Origin: Micromonospora sp. ALFpr18c
Lineage (GTDB): Bacteria; Actinomycetota; Actinomycetes; Mycobacteriales; Micromonosporaceae
Assembly: GCF_008868155.1 (NCBI RefSeq)
Contig: NZ_WBKR01000015.1
Coordinates: 1 to 54,851 of the forward strand
Direction of reading: 5' to 3'
DNA: 54,851 nucleotides
Below are positions 1 through 7,958 of the stretch, in pieces. Under the pieces are notes generated by a model, which had not been told where the DNA came from, made no database searches, and was given only the letters and a program-made list of their open reading frames with translations. Numbering within the stretch: position 1 is the stretch's first letter; every line of letters begins with the position of its first letter. Both the position numbers and the translations under genes were made by a program.

Positions 1-5
1 TGGGG

Positions 6-1088
6 TTAGAGGGTGCAGTTGATGAGGACTGGTTCGGGGTGCAGGGTTACGCCGAAGCGGGTGTGCACCGTGTCGCGGATGGTGGCGGCCAGGGTGAGCA
101 GGTCGGTGGTGCTGGCGTTGCCGCTGTGGTTGGTGAGGGCGAGGGTGTGTTTGCCGGAGATGGCCACGCCGTCCGGGCCGGGATGCCCCTTCGCGAAGCC
201 GGCCTTGTCGATCAGCCAGGCCGCGCTCACCTTGACCATGCCGTCGGCACCGGGCCAGTTCGGCGGCTCGCCCAGGTCGGCGGCGTGTTCCCGGAGCGAC
301 TCGTAGGTCGCCGGGTCGAGGACCGGATTGGTGAAGAAGGAGCCGACCGAGCGAGTGTCCGGGTCGTTGGCGTCGAGCACCATGCCCTTGCCGGCACGCA
401 GCCGCAGCACCGCCGCGCGGGCGTCGGCCAGCGGAACCTGGTCGCCGACGTCGACACCGAGCGCGCGGGCCAGTTCGGCGTAACGCACCGGGCCGGAGAG
501 CGGGGATCTGGTGAGCCGGAAGTCGACGGACAGCACCACCCAGCGGTCCCGGTACTTGAAGATGCTGCCCCGGTAGGCGAAGCCGCAGTCGGCGGCGGGG
601 ATGGCGTAACGGGTGTCCTCGGTCCGGTCGTACACCTCGACTCCGGTGATCGTCTCGGCGACCTCCTGGCCGTACGCACCGACGTTCTGGATCGGGGTCG
701 CGCCGGTCGAGCCGGGGACGCCGGAGAGACACTCCAGCCCGGACCAGCCGTTGGCCACCGTGGCGGCGACCAGGTCGTCCCATGGTTCGCCGGCCTCGAC
801 CCGTACCGTGACGGACGCGGCGTCCTCGGCGACGACGCGCAGGCCGCGGGAGCGCACCAGGACGACCGTGCCCGCGAAGCCTGTGTCGCTGATCACCACG
901 TTGCTGCCGCCGGCCAGGATGAGGATCGGCTCGTCGGCCCCCCGAACTGCCTGGACGATGGCGTCGGGGCTGGTCGCGGCCACGATCCGCCCGGCCGGGC
1001 CGCCCATCCGCAGCGTGGTGTAGCCGGCCAGTGGACCGGGGATGGCACGATCGGTTTCGGTTGTCGGCTGGGCGTAGGCGTCTGACAC
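6..1088 (-). CDS. murB: UDP-N-acetylenolpyruvoylglucosamine reductase MurB
   Basis: MurB reduces UDP-GlcNAc-enolpyruvate to UDP-MurNAc with NADPH and FAD, the second committed step of cytoplasmic peptidoglycan precursor synthesis. The protein has about 360 residues. It shows the FAD-binding segment (GGSNVVISD near residue 75), the GVPGSTGATPIQNVGAYGQE region, and the RSVGSFFTNP segment that holds the catalytic serine of type I enzymes. The frame stays open far upstream because of the G+C content, but homology begins only at about this GTG, which is preceded by AAGGTGA as a ribosome site. A second in-frame GTG lies at 1097. The gene is divergent from the next one and runs out of the window side, with its TAA stop at 6-8. 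Confidence 0.96.
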   Translation of the reverse strand: MSDAYAQPTTETDRAIPGPLAGYTTLRMGGPAGRIVAATSPDAIVQAVRGADEPILILAGGSNVVISDTGFAGTVVLVRSRGLRVVAEDAASVTVRVEAGEPWDDLVAATVANGWSGLECLSGVPGSTGATPIQNVGAYGQEVAETITGVEVYDRTEDTRYAIPAADCGFAYRGSIFKYRDRWVVLSVDFRLTRSPLSGPVRYAELARALGVDVGDQVPLADARAAVLRLRAGKGMVLDANDPDTRSVGSFFTNPVLDPATYESLREHAADLGEPPNWPGADGMVKVSAAWLIDKAGFAKGHPGPDGVAISGKHTLALTNHSGNASTTDLLTLAATIRDTVHTRFGVTLHPEPVLINCTL

Positions 1089-1157
1089 GTCTTTCACCTT
1101 AGGCTGAGGAGTAGCCGTGGCACCCAATGGTGGCTCGGCACCCCCGGGAGGATGGCG

Positions 1158-1919
1158 ATGAGCAGACTGCAGGGCAGCAAGGATTTCTGGATCGGCGCGC
1201 TCCGTGCGGAGGGGCCGGCCTTCGCCGCCGCGGTGGCCGAGGCCCCGCCGGAGACACCGGTACTGTCCTGTCCGGGCTGGACAGTCAACGATCTCACTTT
1301 GCACCTCGCCGGTATCTACCATTGGGTTTCTTCGTTCGCGGGCTCCGGCCTGACGACCGTACCGGCCCGCCCGGATCGGACCGACGCGGAGCCCGGTGTG
1401 AGCCCGTTGCAGCTCTGGCAGCAGGGCTACGACAAGCTGATGACCCTCTTCGACGGGCTCGACCCGGAGGCGCCGGCGTGGAACTGGGCTCCGCAGCCGA
1501 AGCGGGCGGGTTTCTGGCCGCGGCGGATGGCGCACGAGACGGCGGTGCACCGCTGGGACGCTCAGCTCGCCATCGCCGCCGGTGAGCCGGTCGAGGCGAA
1601 GCTCGCGGCCGACGGGGTGAGCGAGGTGCTGGACACCTGGCTGCCCGCCGGGCGGCGGCGGGTGCCGGGCGACTGGCACGGCGTGGTGCAGCTCGCGGCG
1701 ACCGACGCGGATCAGGAGTGGTATCTGCGACTGCGCGGCGAGGGGGTGGCGTTGCTGGACACGGCGACGATCCTCGACCACGACGACCACCACGCCCGGG
1801 CGCACGTCACCGGCACGGCGAGCGATCTGTTGCTGGCGCTGTGGGGTCGGGTGAGCTTCGAGACGCTGGACGTGACCGGCGACCGCAGCCTGCTCGAAGG
1901 TCTGCGCACCGGCCGCTGA
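1158..1919 (+). CDS. Maleylpyruvate isomerase family (MDMPI/DinB fold) mycothiol-dependent protein
   Basis: The protein has 253 residues and belongs to the actinobacterial DinB-fold family annotated as mycothiol-dependent maleylpyruvate isomerase-like. The N-terminal helical bundle carries the usual metal-ligand regions: a histidine in LTLHLAGIYHW near residue 50 and the HETAVHRWDA segment near residue 130. A smaller C-terminal domain follows. Two ATG codons lie 6 nt apart; the second is chosen because GGGAGG sits 6 nt before it but directly abuts the first. The substrate cannot be read from sequence, as the family covers thiol transferases and many uncharacterised members. A mycothiol synthase gene elsewhere in this window (36401-37327) supplies the expected cofactor context. 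A strong hairpin terminator follows. Confidence 0.85.
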   Translation: MSRLQGSKDFWIGALRAEGPAFAAAVAEAPPETPVLSCPGWTVNDLTLHLAGIYHWVSSFAGSGLTTVPARPDRTDAEPGVSPLQLWQQGYDKLMTLFDGLDPEAPAWNWAPQPKRAGFWPRRMAHETAVHRWDAQLAIAAGEPVEAKLAADGVSEVLDTWLPAGRRRVPGDWHGVVQLAATDADQEWYLRLRGEGVALLDTATILDHDDHHARAHVTGTASDLLLALWGRVSFETLDVTGDRSLLEGLRTGR

Positions 1920-1933
1920 CCGGTCCTTCGCGG

Positions 1934-1965
1934 CGAGGGCGTCACCCCCTGGGGTGACGCCCTCG
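1934..1965 (+). terminator. Strong intergenic hairpin
   Basis: There is a perfect 15-bp stem (1934-1948 pairing with 1951-1965) with a 2-nt loop, 15 nt after the stop of the isomerase-like gene. It separates that gene from the regulated sugar operon promoter that begins 30 nt later. No long T-run follows, as is usual for actinobacterial terminators. Confidence 0.8.
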
Positions 1966-1994
1966 TTGGCGTCCGGGTCCGGTCGGCAACGTCG

Positions 1995-2008
1995 AGAGAG
2001 CGCTCTCT
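1995..2008. promoter_or_regulatory. LacI-family operator O1
   Basis: This 14-bp perfect palindrome, AGAGAGCGCTCTCT, has the central CG of LacI/CebR-type operators (the known CebR site is TGGGAGCGCTCCCA). It overlaps the first base of a consensus -35 box. Its 13-base core is repeated in O2, centred 46 bp downstream. Confidence 0.85.
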
Positions 2009-2036
2009 TGACAGCACCGGACGCACCCCCCACCCT
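2008..2036 (+). promoter_or_regulatory. Probable promoter of the sugar-uptake operon
   Basis: A consensus -35 box, TTGACA, lies at 2008-2013. Seventeen bases later is CACCCT (2031-2036), a weak -10 keeping the conserved A and final T. The promoter is bracketed by O1 and O2, so repressor bound at either would block RNA polymerase. The -35 is clear; the -10 is inferred from spacing. Confidence 0.6.
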
Positions 2037-2038
2037 CA

Positions 2039-2056
2039 TGTGAGAGCGCTCTCTCA
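2039..2056. promoter_or_regulatory. LacI-family operator O2
   Basis: The 12-bp perfect core GAGAGCGCTCTC (2042-2053) is extended by two further base pairs on each side after one mismatch. It shares GAGAGCGCTCTCT with O1. It sits just downstream of the proposed -10, where a bound repressor would cover the transcription start. Confidence 0.85.
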
Positions 2057-2097
2057 GCACCGCCGCCATCGACCACCTCGAGAGGGGTCCCCATCCC

Positions 2098-3405
2098 ATG
2101 GCTGTCTTCCCGCGCCGCCGCCTCGCCGCGGTGGCCCTCGCCGCCACCACCGCCCTGCTCGTCACCGCCGGCTGCGGCGGCGGCGACGGGCAGGGCGGCG
2201 ACGGGCAGGTCACACTGACCGTCGACGTCTTCGGCCAGTTCGGCTACGAGCAGCTCTACCAGGAGTACATGTCCGCGCACCCCGGCGTGAAGATCGTCGA
2301 ACGCGGCACCGGCACCAACCTCGACGAGTACTCACCGAAGCTCACCCAGTGGCTGGCCGCCGGCCGGGGCGCCGGCGACGTGGTGGCCATCGAGGAGGGT
2401 CTGCTGGTCGAGTACAAGGCGAACCCCGGCAACTTCGTCAACCTGCTCGACCACGGTGCCGCCGACCTCAAGGGCAACTTCCTCGACTGGAAGTGGGACG
2501 CCGGGCTGACCGCCGACGGCAAGCAGCTCATCGGCCTCGGCACCGACGTCGGCGGCATCGCCATGTGCTACCGCAAGGACCTCTTCGAGAAGGCCGGCCT
2601 GCCCACCGAGCGGGACGCGGTGTCCCAACTCTGGCCGACCTGGCAGGACTACATCGCCACCGGGGAACGCTTCGTCGCCGCGAAGACCGGCGCGTCCTTC
2701 CTCGACGCGGCCACCAACACCTTCAACACCATCCTGCTGCAGACCGCCGGCAACACCACCGGGTACAGCTACTACGACACCAGCGGCACCCTCGTCGTCG
2801 ACAGCAACCCGGCCGTACGCCAGGCGTGGGACACCACCATGGACATCATCGACTCGGGGCTGTCCGGCAAGTACGGATCCTGGTCCGAGGAGTGGGTCTC
2901 CGCCTTCAAGCAGTCCAAGTTCGCCACCATCGCCTGCCCCGCGTGGATGACCGGGGTCATCGAGGGCAACGCCGGCCCGGCCGCCCAGGGCAAGTGGGAC
3001 ATCGCCCGGGTGCCCGGCAACGGCGGCAACTGGGGCGGATCGCACCTCGCCGTGCCCAAGCAGAGCAAGCACCAGGCCGAGGCGATCGAGCTGGCCAAGT
3101 TCCTCACCAGCGCCAAGGGGCAGATCGGCGCGTTCAAGGCCAAGGGCCCGCTGCCCTCCTCCCCGCAGGCACTCGACGACCCGGCGATCACCGGCGCTTC
3201 CAACGCGTACTTCTCCGGAGCGCCGGTCGGCACCATCTTCGGCAGTGGCGCGAGGAGCCTCAAGCCGGTCTACATGGGCCCGAAGAACCAGGCCGTCCGC
3301 ACCGAGGTGGAGAACGCCGTACGGACGGTGGAACTCGGCCAGCGCAACCCGGGGCAGGGCTGGACCGACGCGGTGACCAACGCGAAGAAGGCCGCCGCCA
3401 AGTAG
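2098..3405 (+). CDS. Sugar ABC transporter substrate-binding lipoprotein (CebE-like)
   Basis: This is a family 1 extracellular solute-binding protein of 435 residues, anchored outside the membrane as a lipoprotein. The signal peptide ends in the lipobox LVTAGC with Cys26. The mature protein has the periplasmic-binding fold, with conserved segments GLGTDVGGIAMCYRKDLFEKAG and a C-terminal region rich in aromatic residues. Gene order (binding protein, two permeases, GH1 beta-glucosidase, LacI regulator) matches the cellobiose/cello-oligosaccharide (ceb) loci of Streptomyces, so a beta-glucoside or oligosaccharide ligand is likely. No transporter ATPase gene is present; such systems usually share the MsiK ATPase encoded elsewhere. 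Two LacI-type operators lie upstream. The exact sugar is inferred, not seen. Confidence 0.9.
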   Translation: MAVFPRRRLAAVALAATTALLVTAGCGGGDGQGGDGQVTLTVDVFGQFGYEQLYQEYMSAHPGVKIVERGTGTNLDEYSPKLTQWLAAGRGAGDVVAIEEGLLVEYKANPGNFVNLLDHGAADLKGNFLDWKWDAGLTADGKQLIGLGTDVGGIAMCYRKDLFEKAGLPTERDAVSQLWPTWQDYIATGERFVAAKTGASFLDAATNTFNTILLQTAGNTTGYSYYDTSGTLVVDSNPAVRQAWDTTMDIIDSGLSGKYGSWSEEWVSAFKQSKFATIACPAWMTGVIEGNAGPAAQGKWDIARVPGNGGNWGGSHLAVPKQSKHQAEAIELAKFLTSAKGQIGAFKAKGPLPSSPQALDDPAITGASNAYFSGAPVGTIFGSGARSLKPVYMGPKNQAVRTEVENAVRTVELGQRNPGQGWTDAVTNAKKAAAK

Positions 3406-3415
3406 TCCGAGCCAG

Positions 3416-3455
3416 CGTGCGGGCGGGCTCCGGGAGCCGGAGTTCCGCCCGCACG
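3416..3455 (+). other. Intercistronic hairpin after the binding-protein gene
   Basis: An 11-bp perfect outer stem (3416-3426 with 3445-3455) encloses a second small stem-loop (GCTCC-G-GGAGC, 3427-3437). It lies between the binding-protein stop and the first permease. In binding-protein transport operons such hairpins often protect the upstream message or attenuate the downstream part, giving more binding protein than permease. That role is inferred here. Confidence 0.65.
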
Positions 3456-3475
3456 ACGGAAAGGAGTCCCCGGGC

Positions 3476-4468
3476 ATGACCGTCCAGCTCGACGCCCGCC
3501 CGCCGGTCGCACCGGCATCCGGCAACCACCGCCCATCCTCGGGTCGGCTCAGCCGGCTCGACACCCGCTTCTCGCCGTACCTCTACATCGCCCCGTTCTT
3601 CCTGCTCTTCGCGGTCTTCGGGGTCTACCCGCTGGCGTACACCTTCTGGGTCTCCCTGCACGACTGGGACCTGCTCGGCACCGACCATCCGTTCGTCGGC
3701 GCGGAGAACTACACCCGGTTGCTCGCCGACGTCGACTTCTGGCACGCGCTGGTGAACACGCTGGGCATCTTCGTGATCTCCACCGTGCCGCAGCTGCTCG
3801 CCGCGCTGTGGCTGGCCAACCTCCTGAACCGGGGGCTGCGGGCCCGCACCGGCTGGCGGATGGCCGTGCTCGTCCCGAACGTCACCTCCACCGCCGCCGT
3901 GGCGATCGTCTTCGGGGTGCTCTTCGGCCGCGAGTTCGGCATGGTCAACTGGCTGCTCGACCTCGTGGGGCTGGACGCGATCGACTGGAAATCCAACCGG
4001 ATCGCCTCCTGGGTGGCCATCTCCGCCATGGTCGACTGGCGGTGGACCGGCTACAACGCGCTGATCCTCCTGGCCGCGATGCAGGCCATCCCCCGCGACC
4101 TGTACGAGGCCGCGGCGATCGACGGCGCCAACCGCGTCCGGCAGTTCTGGTCGGTGACCGTGCCGCTGCTCAAGCCGACGATCATCTTCTGCGCCATCAT
4201 CGCCACCATCGGCGGGTTGCAGCTGTTCACCGAGCCCCGGATGTTCCACTCCGGCACCAACCCGATCCGGGGCGGCCCGCTGCGCGAGTCGCAGACCCTG
4301 ACCATGTACATGTTCGAGAACGCCTTCGCACCGCACTACAACTTCGGGTACGGATCAGCGGTCGCCTGGCTGCTCTTCGCGCTCATCGCCATCGTCGCGA
4401 CCGTCAACGTGCTGGTCCTGCGTCGCCTCGGCGGCGGGTCCGGCCCTCGGAAGGGAGCGGCACGATGA
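3476..4468 (+). CDS. Sugar ABC transporter permease (CebF/MalF-like)
   Basis: An inner-membrane permease of 330 residues, the MalF-type half of the importer. A hydrophilic N-terminus of about 38 residues is followed by six predicted membrane segments, the first at YIAPFFLLFAVFGVYPLAY. The EAA loop that contacts the ATPase is visible as YEAAAIDGANRVRQFW near residue 210. An AAGGAG ribosome site precedes the ATG. The stop overlaps the next start by ATGA, so the two permeases are translationally coupled and probably assemble as a heterodimer in the membrane. Substrate follows the operon context (beta-glucosides or other oligosaccharides) and is inferred. Confidence 0.92.
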   Translation: MTVQLDARPPVAPASGNHRPSSGRLSRLDTRFSPYLYIAPFFLLFAVFGVYPLAYTFWVSLHDWDLLGTDHPFVGAENYTRLLADVDFWHALVNTLGIFVISTVPQLLAALWLANLLNRGLRARTGWRMAVLVPNVTSTAAVAIVFGVLFGREFGMVNWLLDLVGLDAIDWKSNRIASWVAISAMVDWRWTGYNALILLAAMQAIPRDLYEAAAIDGANRVRQFWSVTVPLLKPTIIFCAIIATIGGLQLFTEPRMFHSGTNPIRGGPLRESQTLTMYMFENAFAPHYNFGYGSAVAWLLFALIAIVATVNVLVLRRLGGGSGPRKGAAR

Positions 4469-5298
4469 GCCGGCTCTGGCGGGCCAGCCCGCTCACCTAC
4501 CTGGCCCTGGTGGCCGCCGCGGCCCTGTCGATCTTTCCGATCTGGTGGATGTTCGTGGTCGCCAGCCGGTCCAGCGACGCGATGGGACAACTGCCGCCCC
4601 CGATCACGCCCGGCGGCAACCTGGGCGCCAACATCGCCCGGCTGTTCGACAACACCGACGCGTACTTTTTGACCGGTCTGATCAACTCGGTGATCGTCGC
4701 GACCACGGTCACCGTGTCCGTGGTGTTCTTCTCCAGCCTGGCCGGGTTCGCCTTCGCGAAGCTGCGGTTCCGTGGACGCAACGCGCTGCTGCTGGTGATC
4801 ATCGCGACCATGATGGTGCCGACGCAGCTCGGCGTGATCCCGCTCTACCTGCTGATGACCCGACTGCACTGGAACGACCGGCTGCCCGCGGTCATCGTGC
4901 CGGTGCTGGTCACCGGGTTCGGGGTGTTCATGATGCGGCAGTACGCCGGCCAGGCCATCAGCGACGAACTGATCGAGGCCGCCCGGATGGACGGCTGCGG
5001 CACCGCCCGGACCTGGTGGCACGTCGTGCTGCCCGCGCTGCGTCCGGCCGCCGCCGTACTCGGCCTGCTCACGTTCATGACCACCTGGAACGACTTCCTG
5101 TGGCCGTACGCTGTGCTGAACGACCCAGCAAATCCGACCGTGCAGCTCTCCCTGCGGGCGCTGTCGGACGGGTACTACCAGGACATGTCGCAGGTGTTCA
5201 CCGGGACAGCCATCGCGACGCTGCCCCTGCTACTGGTCTTCGTGCTGTTCGGCCGTCAGATCATCGGCGGGATCATGGAAGGTGCGGTAAAGGCGTGA
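4465..5298 (+). CDS. Sugar ABC transporter permease (CebG/MalG-like)
   Basis: A MalG-type permease of 277 residues and partner of the preceding gene. Six membrane segments are evident, starting with the LTYLALVAAAALSIFPIWWM segment, and the EAA loop reads IEAARMDGCGTARTWWHVVLP near residue 172. The reading frame is open for 650 nt upstream, but the ATG at 4465 is favoured because it overlaps the stop of the first permease (ATGA) and gives a normal family length. Its own stop overlaps the beta-glucosidase GTG in the same way, so translation is coupled through three consecutive genes. Confidence 0.92.
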   Translation: MSRLWRASPLTYLALVAAAALSIFPIWWMFVVASRSSDAMGQLPPPITPGGNLGANIARLFDNTDAYFLTGLINSVIVATTVTVSVVFFSSLAGFAFAKLRFRGRNALLLVIIATMMVPTQLGVIPLYLLMTRLHWNDRLPAVIVPVLVTGFGVFMMRQYAGQAISDELIEAARMDGCGTARTWWHVVLPALRPAAAVLGLLTFMTTWNDFLWPYAVLNDPANPTVQLSLRALSDGYYQDMSQVFTGTAIATLPLLLVFVLFGRQIIGGIMEGAVKA

Positions 5299-6674
5299 GT
5301 GAACTCCGTTTTCCCGAGCATTTCCTGTGGGGGGCGGCAACCGCCGCGTACCAGATCGAGGGCGCGGCCCGCGACGACGGCCGCGGTCCGTCCATCTGGG
5401 ACACCTTCAGCCGTACGCCGGGCAAGGTGTACCAGGGCCACACCGGCGACGTCGCCTGCGACCACTACCACCGGTACGCCGACGACGTGGCGCTGATGGC
5501 CGAGCTGGGGTTGCGGGCGTACCGCTTCTCGGTGTCCTGGCCGCGGATCCAGCCGGACGGCACCGGCCCGGCCAACCCGCGCGGACTGGACTTCTACGAC
5601 CGGCTCACCGACACGCTCCTCGACCGGGGGATCGACCCGATCGTCACCCTGTACCACTGGGACCTGCCGCAGAGCCTGGGCGACCGGGGCGGCTGGACCA
5701 ACCGGGACACCGCCGAGCACTTCGCCACGTACGCCACCGCGGTGTACGCGCGCCTCGGCGACCGGATCGACGTCTGGACCACGCTCAACGAGCCGTGGTG
5801 CTCGGCGTACCTCGGTTACGGCAACGGGATCCACGCACCGGGCGAGCAGGATCCGGCGGCGGCCTTCGCCGCCGTACACCATCTGCTGCTCGGGCACGGC
5901 CTGGCGGCGCGGGCGTTGCGTGCGGCCGGCGCGCGCAGCGTGGGCATCACCGTCAACCCGGCGGACGTACGGCCGGCCGACCCGGACAGCGCGGCGGACG
6001 CCGCCGCGGTGCGCCTGGTCGACGGCCTGCACAATCGGATCTTCCTCGACCCGTTGCTGGCCGGCGGCTACCCCGACGACGTCCGCGAGCACGTGGCGCG
6101 CATCGTGGAGCCGACGTTCATCCGCGACGGTGACGAGAAGCTGATCGCCGCCCCCATCGACCTGCTCGGCATCAACTACTACGCGCCCAGCTACGTCGCG
6201 GGTCGGCCCGACGGCGCCGGCAACGGCGCGTACCCGGGCACCGAGGGCGCGGTGCACTTCCTGCCGCCGGCCGGGCCGCTCACCGACATGGGCTGGATGA
6301 TCGAACCGGCCGGTCTGACCCGGCTGCTGGAGCGGATCGCCACCGACTACCCGGGCGTGCCGTTGCTGATCACCGAGAACGGTGCGGCGTTCCCCGACAA
6401 GCCGGGCACCGACTCGCCCGACAGCCCGACGCAGGTGATCGATTCGGATCGGATCGCCTACCTCGACGGGCACCTGCGTGCCGCGCACGAGGCGATCTCC
6501 CGGGGCGTGGACCTGCGCGGTTATCTCGTATGGTCATTCCTGGACAACTTCGAGTGGGCGGAGGGTTACCGCAAGCGGTTCGGGATCGTGCACGTCGACT
6601 ACCTGACCCAGCGGCGCACACCGAAGGCCAGCGCCCGGTGGTACCAGGAGGTGATCTCCCGGAACGGGCTGTGA
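5295..6674 (+). CDS. GH1 beta-glucosidase
   Basis: A retaining family 1 glycoside hydrolase of 459 residues, the usual length for bacterial GH1. It begins with the typical FLWGAATAAYQIEGA motif. The acid/base glutamate lies in TLNEPWC (about residue 166) and the nucleophile in ITENGAA (about residue 361). Near the end, SFLDNFEWAEGYRKRFGIVH is the +1/-1 subsite signature. No signal peptide is seen, so it should hydrolyse imported cellobiose or related beta-glucosides in the cytoplasm. The GTG start overlaps the permease stop (GTGA), which fixes the start. In Streptomyces the corresponding enzyme (BglC) also consumes the inducer of its repressor. Confidence 0.95.
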   Translation: MSELRFPEHFLWGAATAAYQIEGAARDDGRGPSIWDTFSRTPGKVYQGHTGDVACDHYHRYADDVALMAELGLRAYRFSVSWPRIQPDGTGPANPRGLDFYDRLTDTLLDRGIDPIVTLYHWDLPQSLGDRGGWTNRDTAEHFATYATAVYARLGDRIDVWTTLNEPWCSAYLGYGNGIHAPGEQDPAAAFAAVHHLLLGHGLAARALRAAGARSVGITVNPADVRPADPDSAADAAAVRLVDGLHNRIFLDPLLAGGYPDDVREHVARIVEPTFIRDGDEKLIAAPIDLLGINYYAPSYVAGRPDGAGNGAYPGTEGAVHFLPPAGPLTDMGWMIEPAGLTRLLERIATDYPGVPLLITENGAAFPDKPGTDSPDSPTQVIDSDRIAYLDGHLRAAHEAISRGVDLRGYLVWSFLDNFEWAEGYRKRFGIVHVDYLTQRRTPKASARWYQEVISRNGL

Positions 6675-6692
6675 CGAGCGGGGGGAGTCGCG

Positions 6693-7700
6693 ATGACGAC
6701 GGCGCACCGGCCGACGCTCGAGGCGGTGGCGGCACGGGCCGGGGTTTCCCGGGCCACCGTCTCCCGCGTGGTCAACGGCTCCACCACCGTCGCCGAGCCG
6801 ATCCGCGAGGCCGTCAACCGGGCGGTCGCCGAGCTGGGGTACGTCCCCAACCTGGCCGCCCGCAGCCTGGTCACCCAGCGCACCGACTCGATCGCCCTGG
6901 TCATGCCGGAGGCGGCCACAAGAGTCTTCTCCGACGACCAGGTCTTCCCCGGCATCATTCGCGGCGTCAGCCAGGAGTTGGAGGCGGCCGACAAACAACT
7001 CGTGCTGATGCTGGCCGGCTCGCCGGCCGGGCATCACCGCGTCGAGCGATACACCACCGGCCGGCACGTGGACGGGGTGCTGTTCGCGTCGTTGCACGGC
7101 GCCGACCCGCTGCCCGGCACGCTGGCCCGGCTCGGCATACCGGTGGTGGTCAGTGGTCGACCGCTCGGCGACGTGCCCGTGCCGTACGTCGACGTCGACC
7201 ACGTCGGCGGGGTGACCGCGGCCGTCCGGCACCTGATCGACAGCGGTCGCCGACGGATCGCCACCATCGCCGGGCCACAGGACATGGTCGCCGGGATCGA
7301 ACGGCTCACCGGCTACCGCACCGCCGTGGCCGCCGCCGGGCTGCCCGAACTGATCGCCGTCGGTGACTTCACCCGGGAGTCCGGGGGCGCGGCGATGCGG
7401 CGACTGCTCGCCGAACACCCCGACCTGGACGGCGTCTTCGCCGCCTCCGACCTGATGGCGCACGCCGCCCTGCGGACGCTGCGCGAGGCCGGCCGGCGGG
7501 TGCCGGAGGACGTGGCGGTGGTCGGCTTCGACGACATCGAGACCGCCGCCTACACCGAACCACCGCTGACCACCGTCCGGCAGCCCATCGTGGAACTCGG
7601 CCGGCGGATGACCCGGCAACTGCTCCGGCTGGCCGCCGGGGAGACCGTCGAGCCGGCGGTCATGCTCGACACCGAGCTGATCATCCGCGCCTCCGCCTGA
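6693..7700 (+). CDS. LacI-family transcriptional repressor (CebR-like)
   Basis: A 335-residue LacI/GalR regulator. The N-terminal helix-turn-helix reads VAARAGVSRATVSRVVNGST (about residues 11-30) and is followed by the hinge helix region NLAARSLVTQR. The effector-binding core includes HVDGVLFASLHG and VGFDDIETAAYTEPPLTTVRQP. It follows the glucosidase after 18 nt with a GGGGGAG ribosome site, so it is probably the last gene of the operon it controls. The two matching palindromes upstream of the binding-protein gene are its likely operators, giving negative autoregulation relieved by a sugar. The inducer is not known. Confidence 0.93.
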   Translation: MTTAHRPTLEAVAARAGVSRATVSRVVNGSTTVAEPIREAVNRAVAELGYVPNLAARSLVTQRTDSIALVMPEAATRVFSDDQVFPGIIRGVSQELEAADKQLVLMLAGSPAGHHRVERYTTGRHVDGVLFASLHGADPLPGTLARLGIPVVVSGRPLGDVPVPYVDVDHVGGVTAAVRHLIDSGRRRIATIAGPQDMVAGIERLTGYRTAVAAAGLPELIAVGDFTRESGGAAMRRLLAEHPDLDGVFAASDLMAHAALRTLREAGRRVPEDVAVVGFDDIETAAYTEPPLTTVRQPIVELGRRMTRQLLRLAAGETVEPAVMLDTELIIRASA

Positions 7701-7743
7701 CCGCCGTCGCAAGGTTCACTTCCAAGATCCGCACAACTTCGGT

Positions 7744-7811
7744 GTTATTGCTGCTTCCCGGCGTCGGGAGGCAGCAATAACCCTGAAATTGCTGCCTGCG
7801 GCCGCGCAGGC
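7744..7811 (+). terminator. Tandem hairpins after the repressor gene
   Basis: Hairpin 1 has 17-nt arms (7744-7760 and 7765-7781) with one G-T pair and a 4-nt loop. Hairpin 2 follows at once (7794-7800 with 7805-7811, loop GCCG). Both contain TTGCTGC. They probably end the sugar operon; the near-perfect first arm pair could also mark a repeated extragenic element. Confidence 0.7.
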
Positions 7812-7848
7812 GTCGCGTTATTGCGTCGCTTCGGTGGGGGATCGTGGT

Positions 7849-7854
7849 TAGCCT
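7849..7854 (+). promoter_or_regulatory. -10 box TAGCCT of a leaderless transcript
   Basis: TAGCCT ends 7 nt before the ATG at 7862. In actinobacteria this spacing places the transcription start on the A of the start codon. It supports the 31-codon ORF as a real translated gene. Confidence 0.6.
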
Positions 7855-7861
7855 CGCCGGC

Positions 7862-7957
7862 ATGCCGGATCCTGTCGCGCTGCTGCAAGTACCCGCTCTC
7901 ACCGACGTCGTCAAGACCACCATGTACGTGGCGTCGTCGCGGCAGGCGGTGGCCTGA
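7862..7957 (+). CDS. 31-residue leaderless small ORF coupled to the GNAT gene
   Basis: The ORF reads MPDPVALLQVPALTDVVKTT and then eleven more residues ending SRQAVA. It ends with a TGA one base before the ATG of the acetyltransferase gene, so ribosomes finishing it could reinitiate there; no good ribosome site is seen for the GNAT start itself. The -10 box TAGCCT sits 7 nt before its ATG. No family is recognised. It may act as a translated leader rather than a functional peptide. Alternatively the GNAT gene has a longer leader and this frame is fortuitous. Confidence 0.5.
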   Translation: MPDPVALLQVPALTDVVKTTMYVASSRQAVA

Positions 7958-7958
7958 G

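Noticed and set aside
1089..2213. Upstream extension of the murB reading frame to a 735-residue protein
   Set aside because: The added part has the arginine/histidine/proline-rich composition of a shadow frame, lies antisense to the isomerase-like gene and the operator region, and MurB homology starts only at the GTG near 1088.
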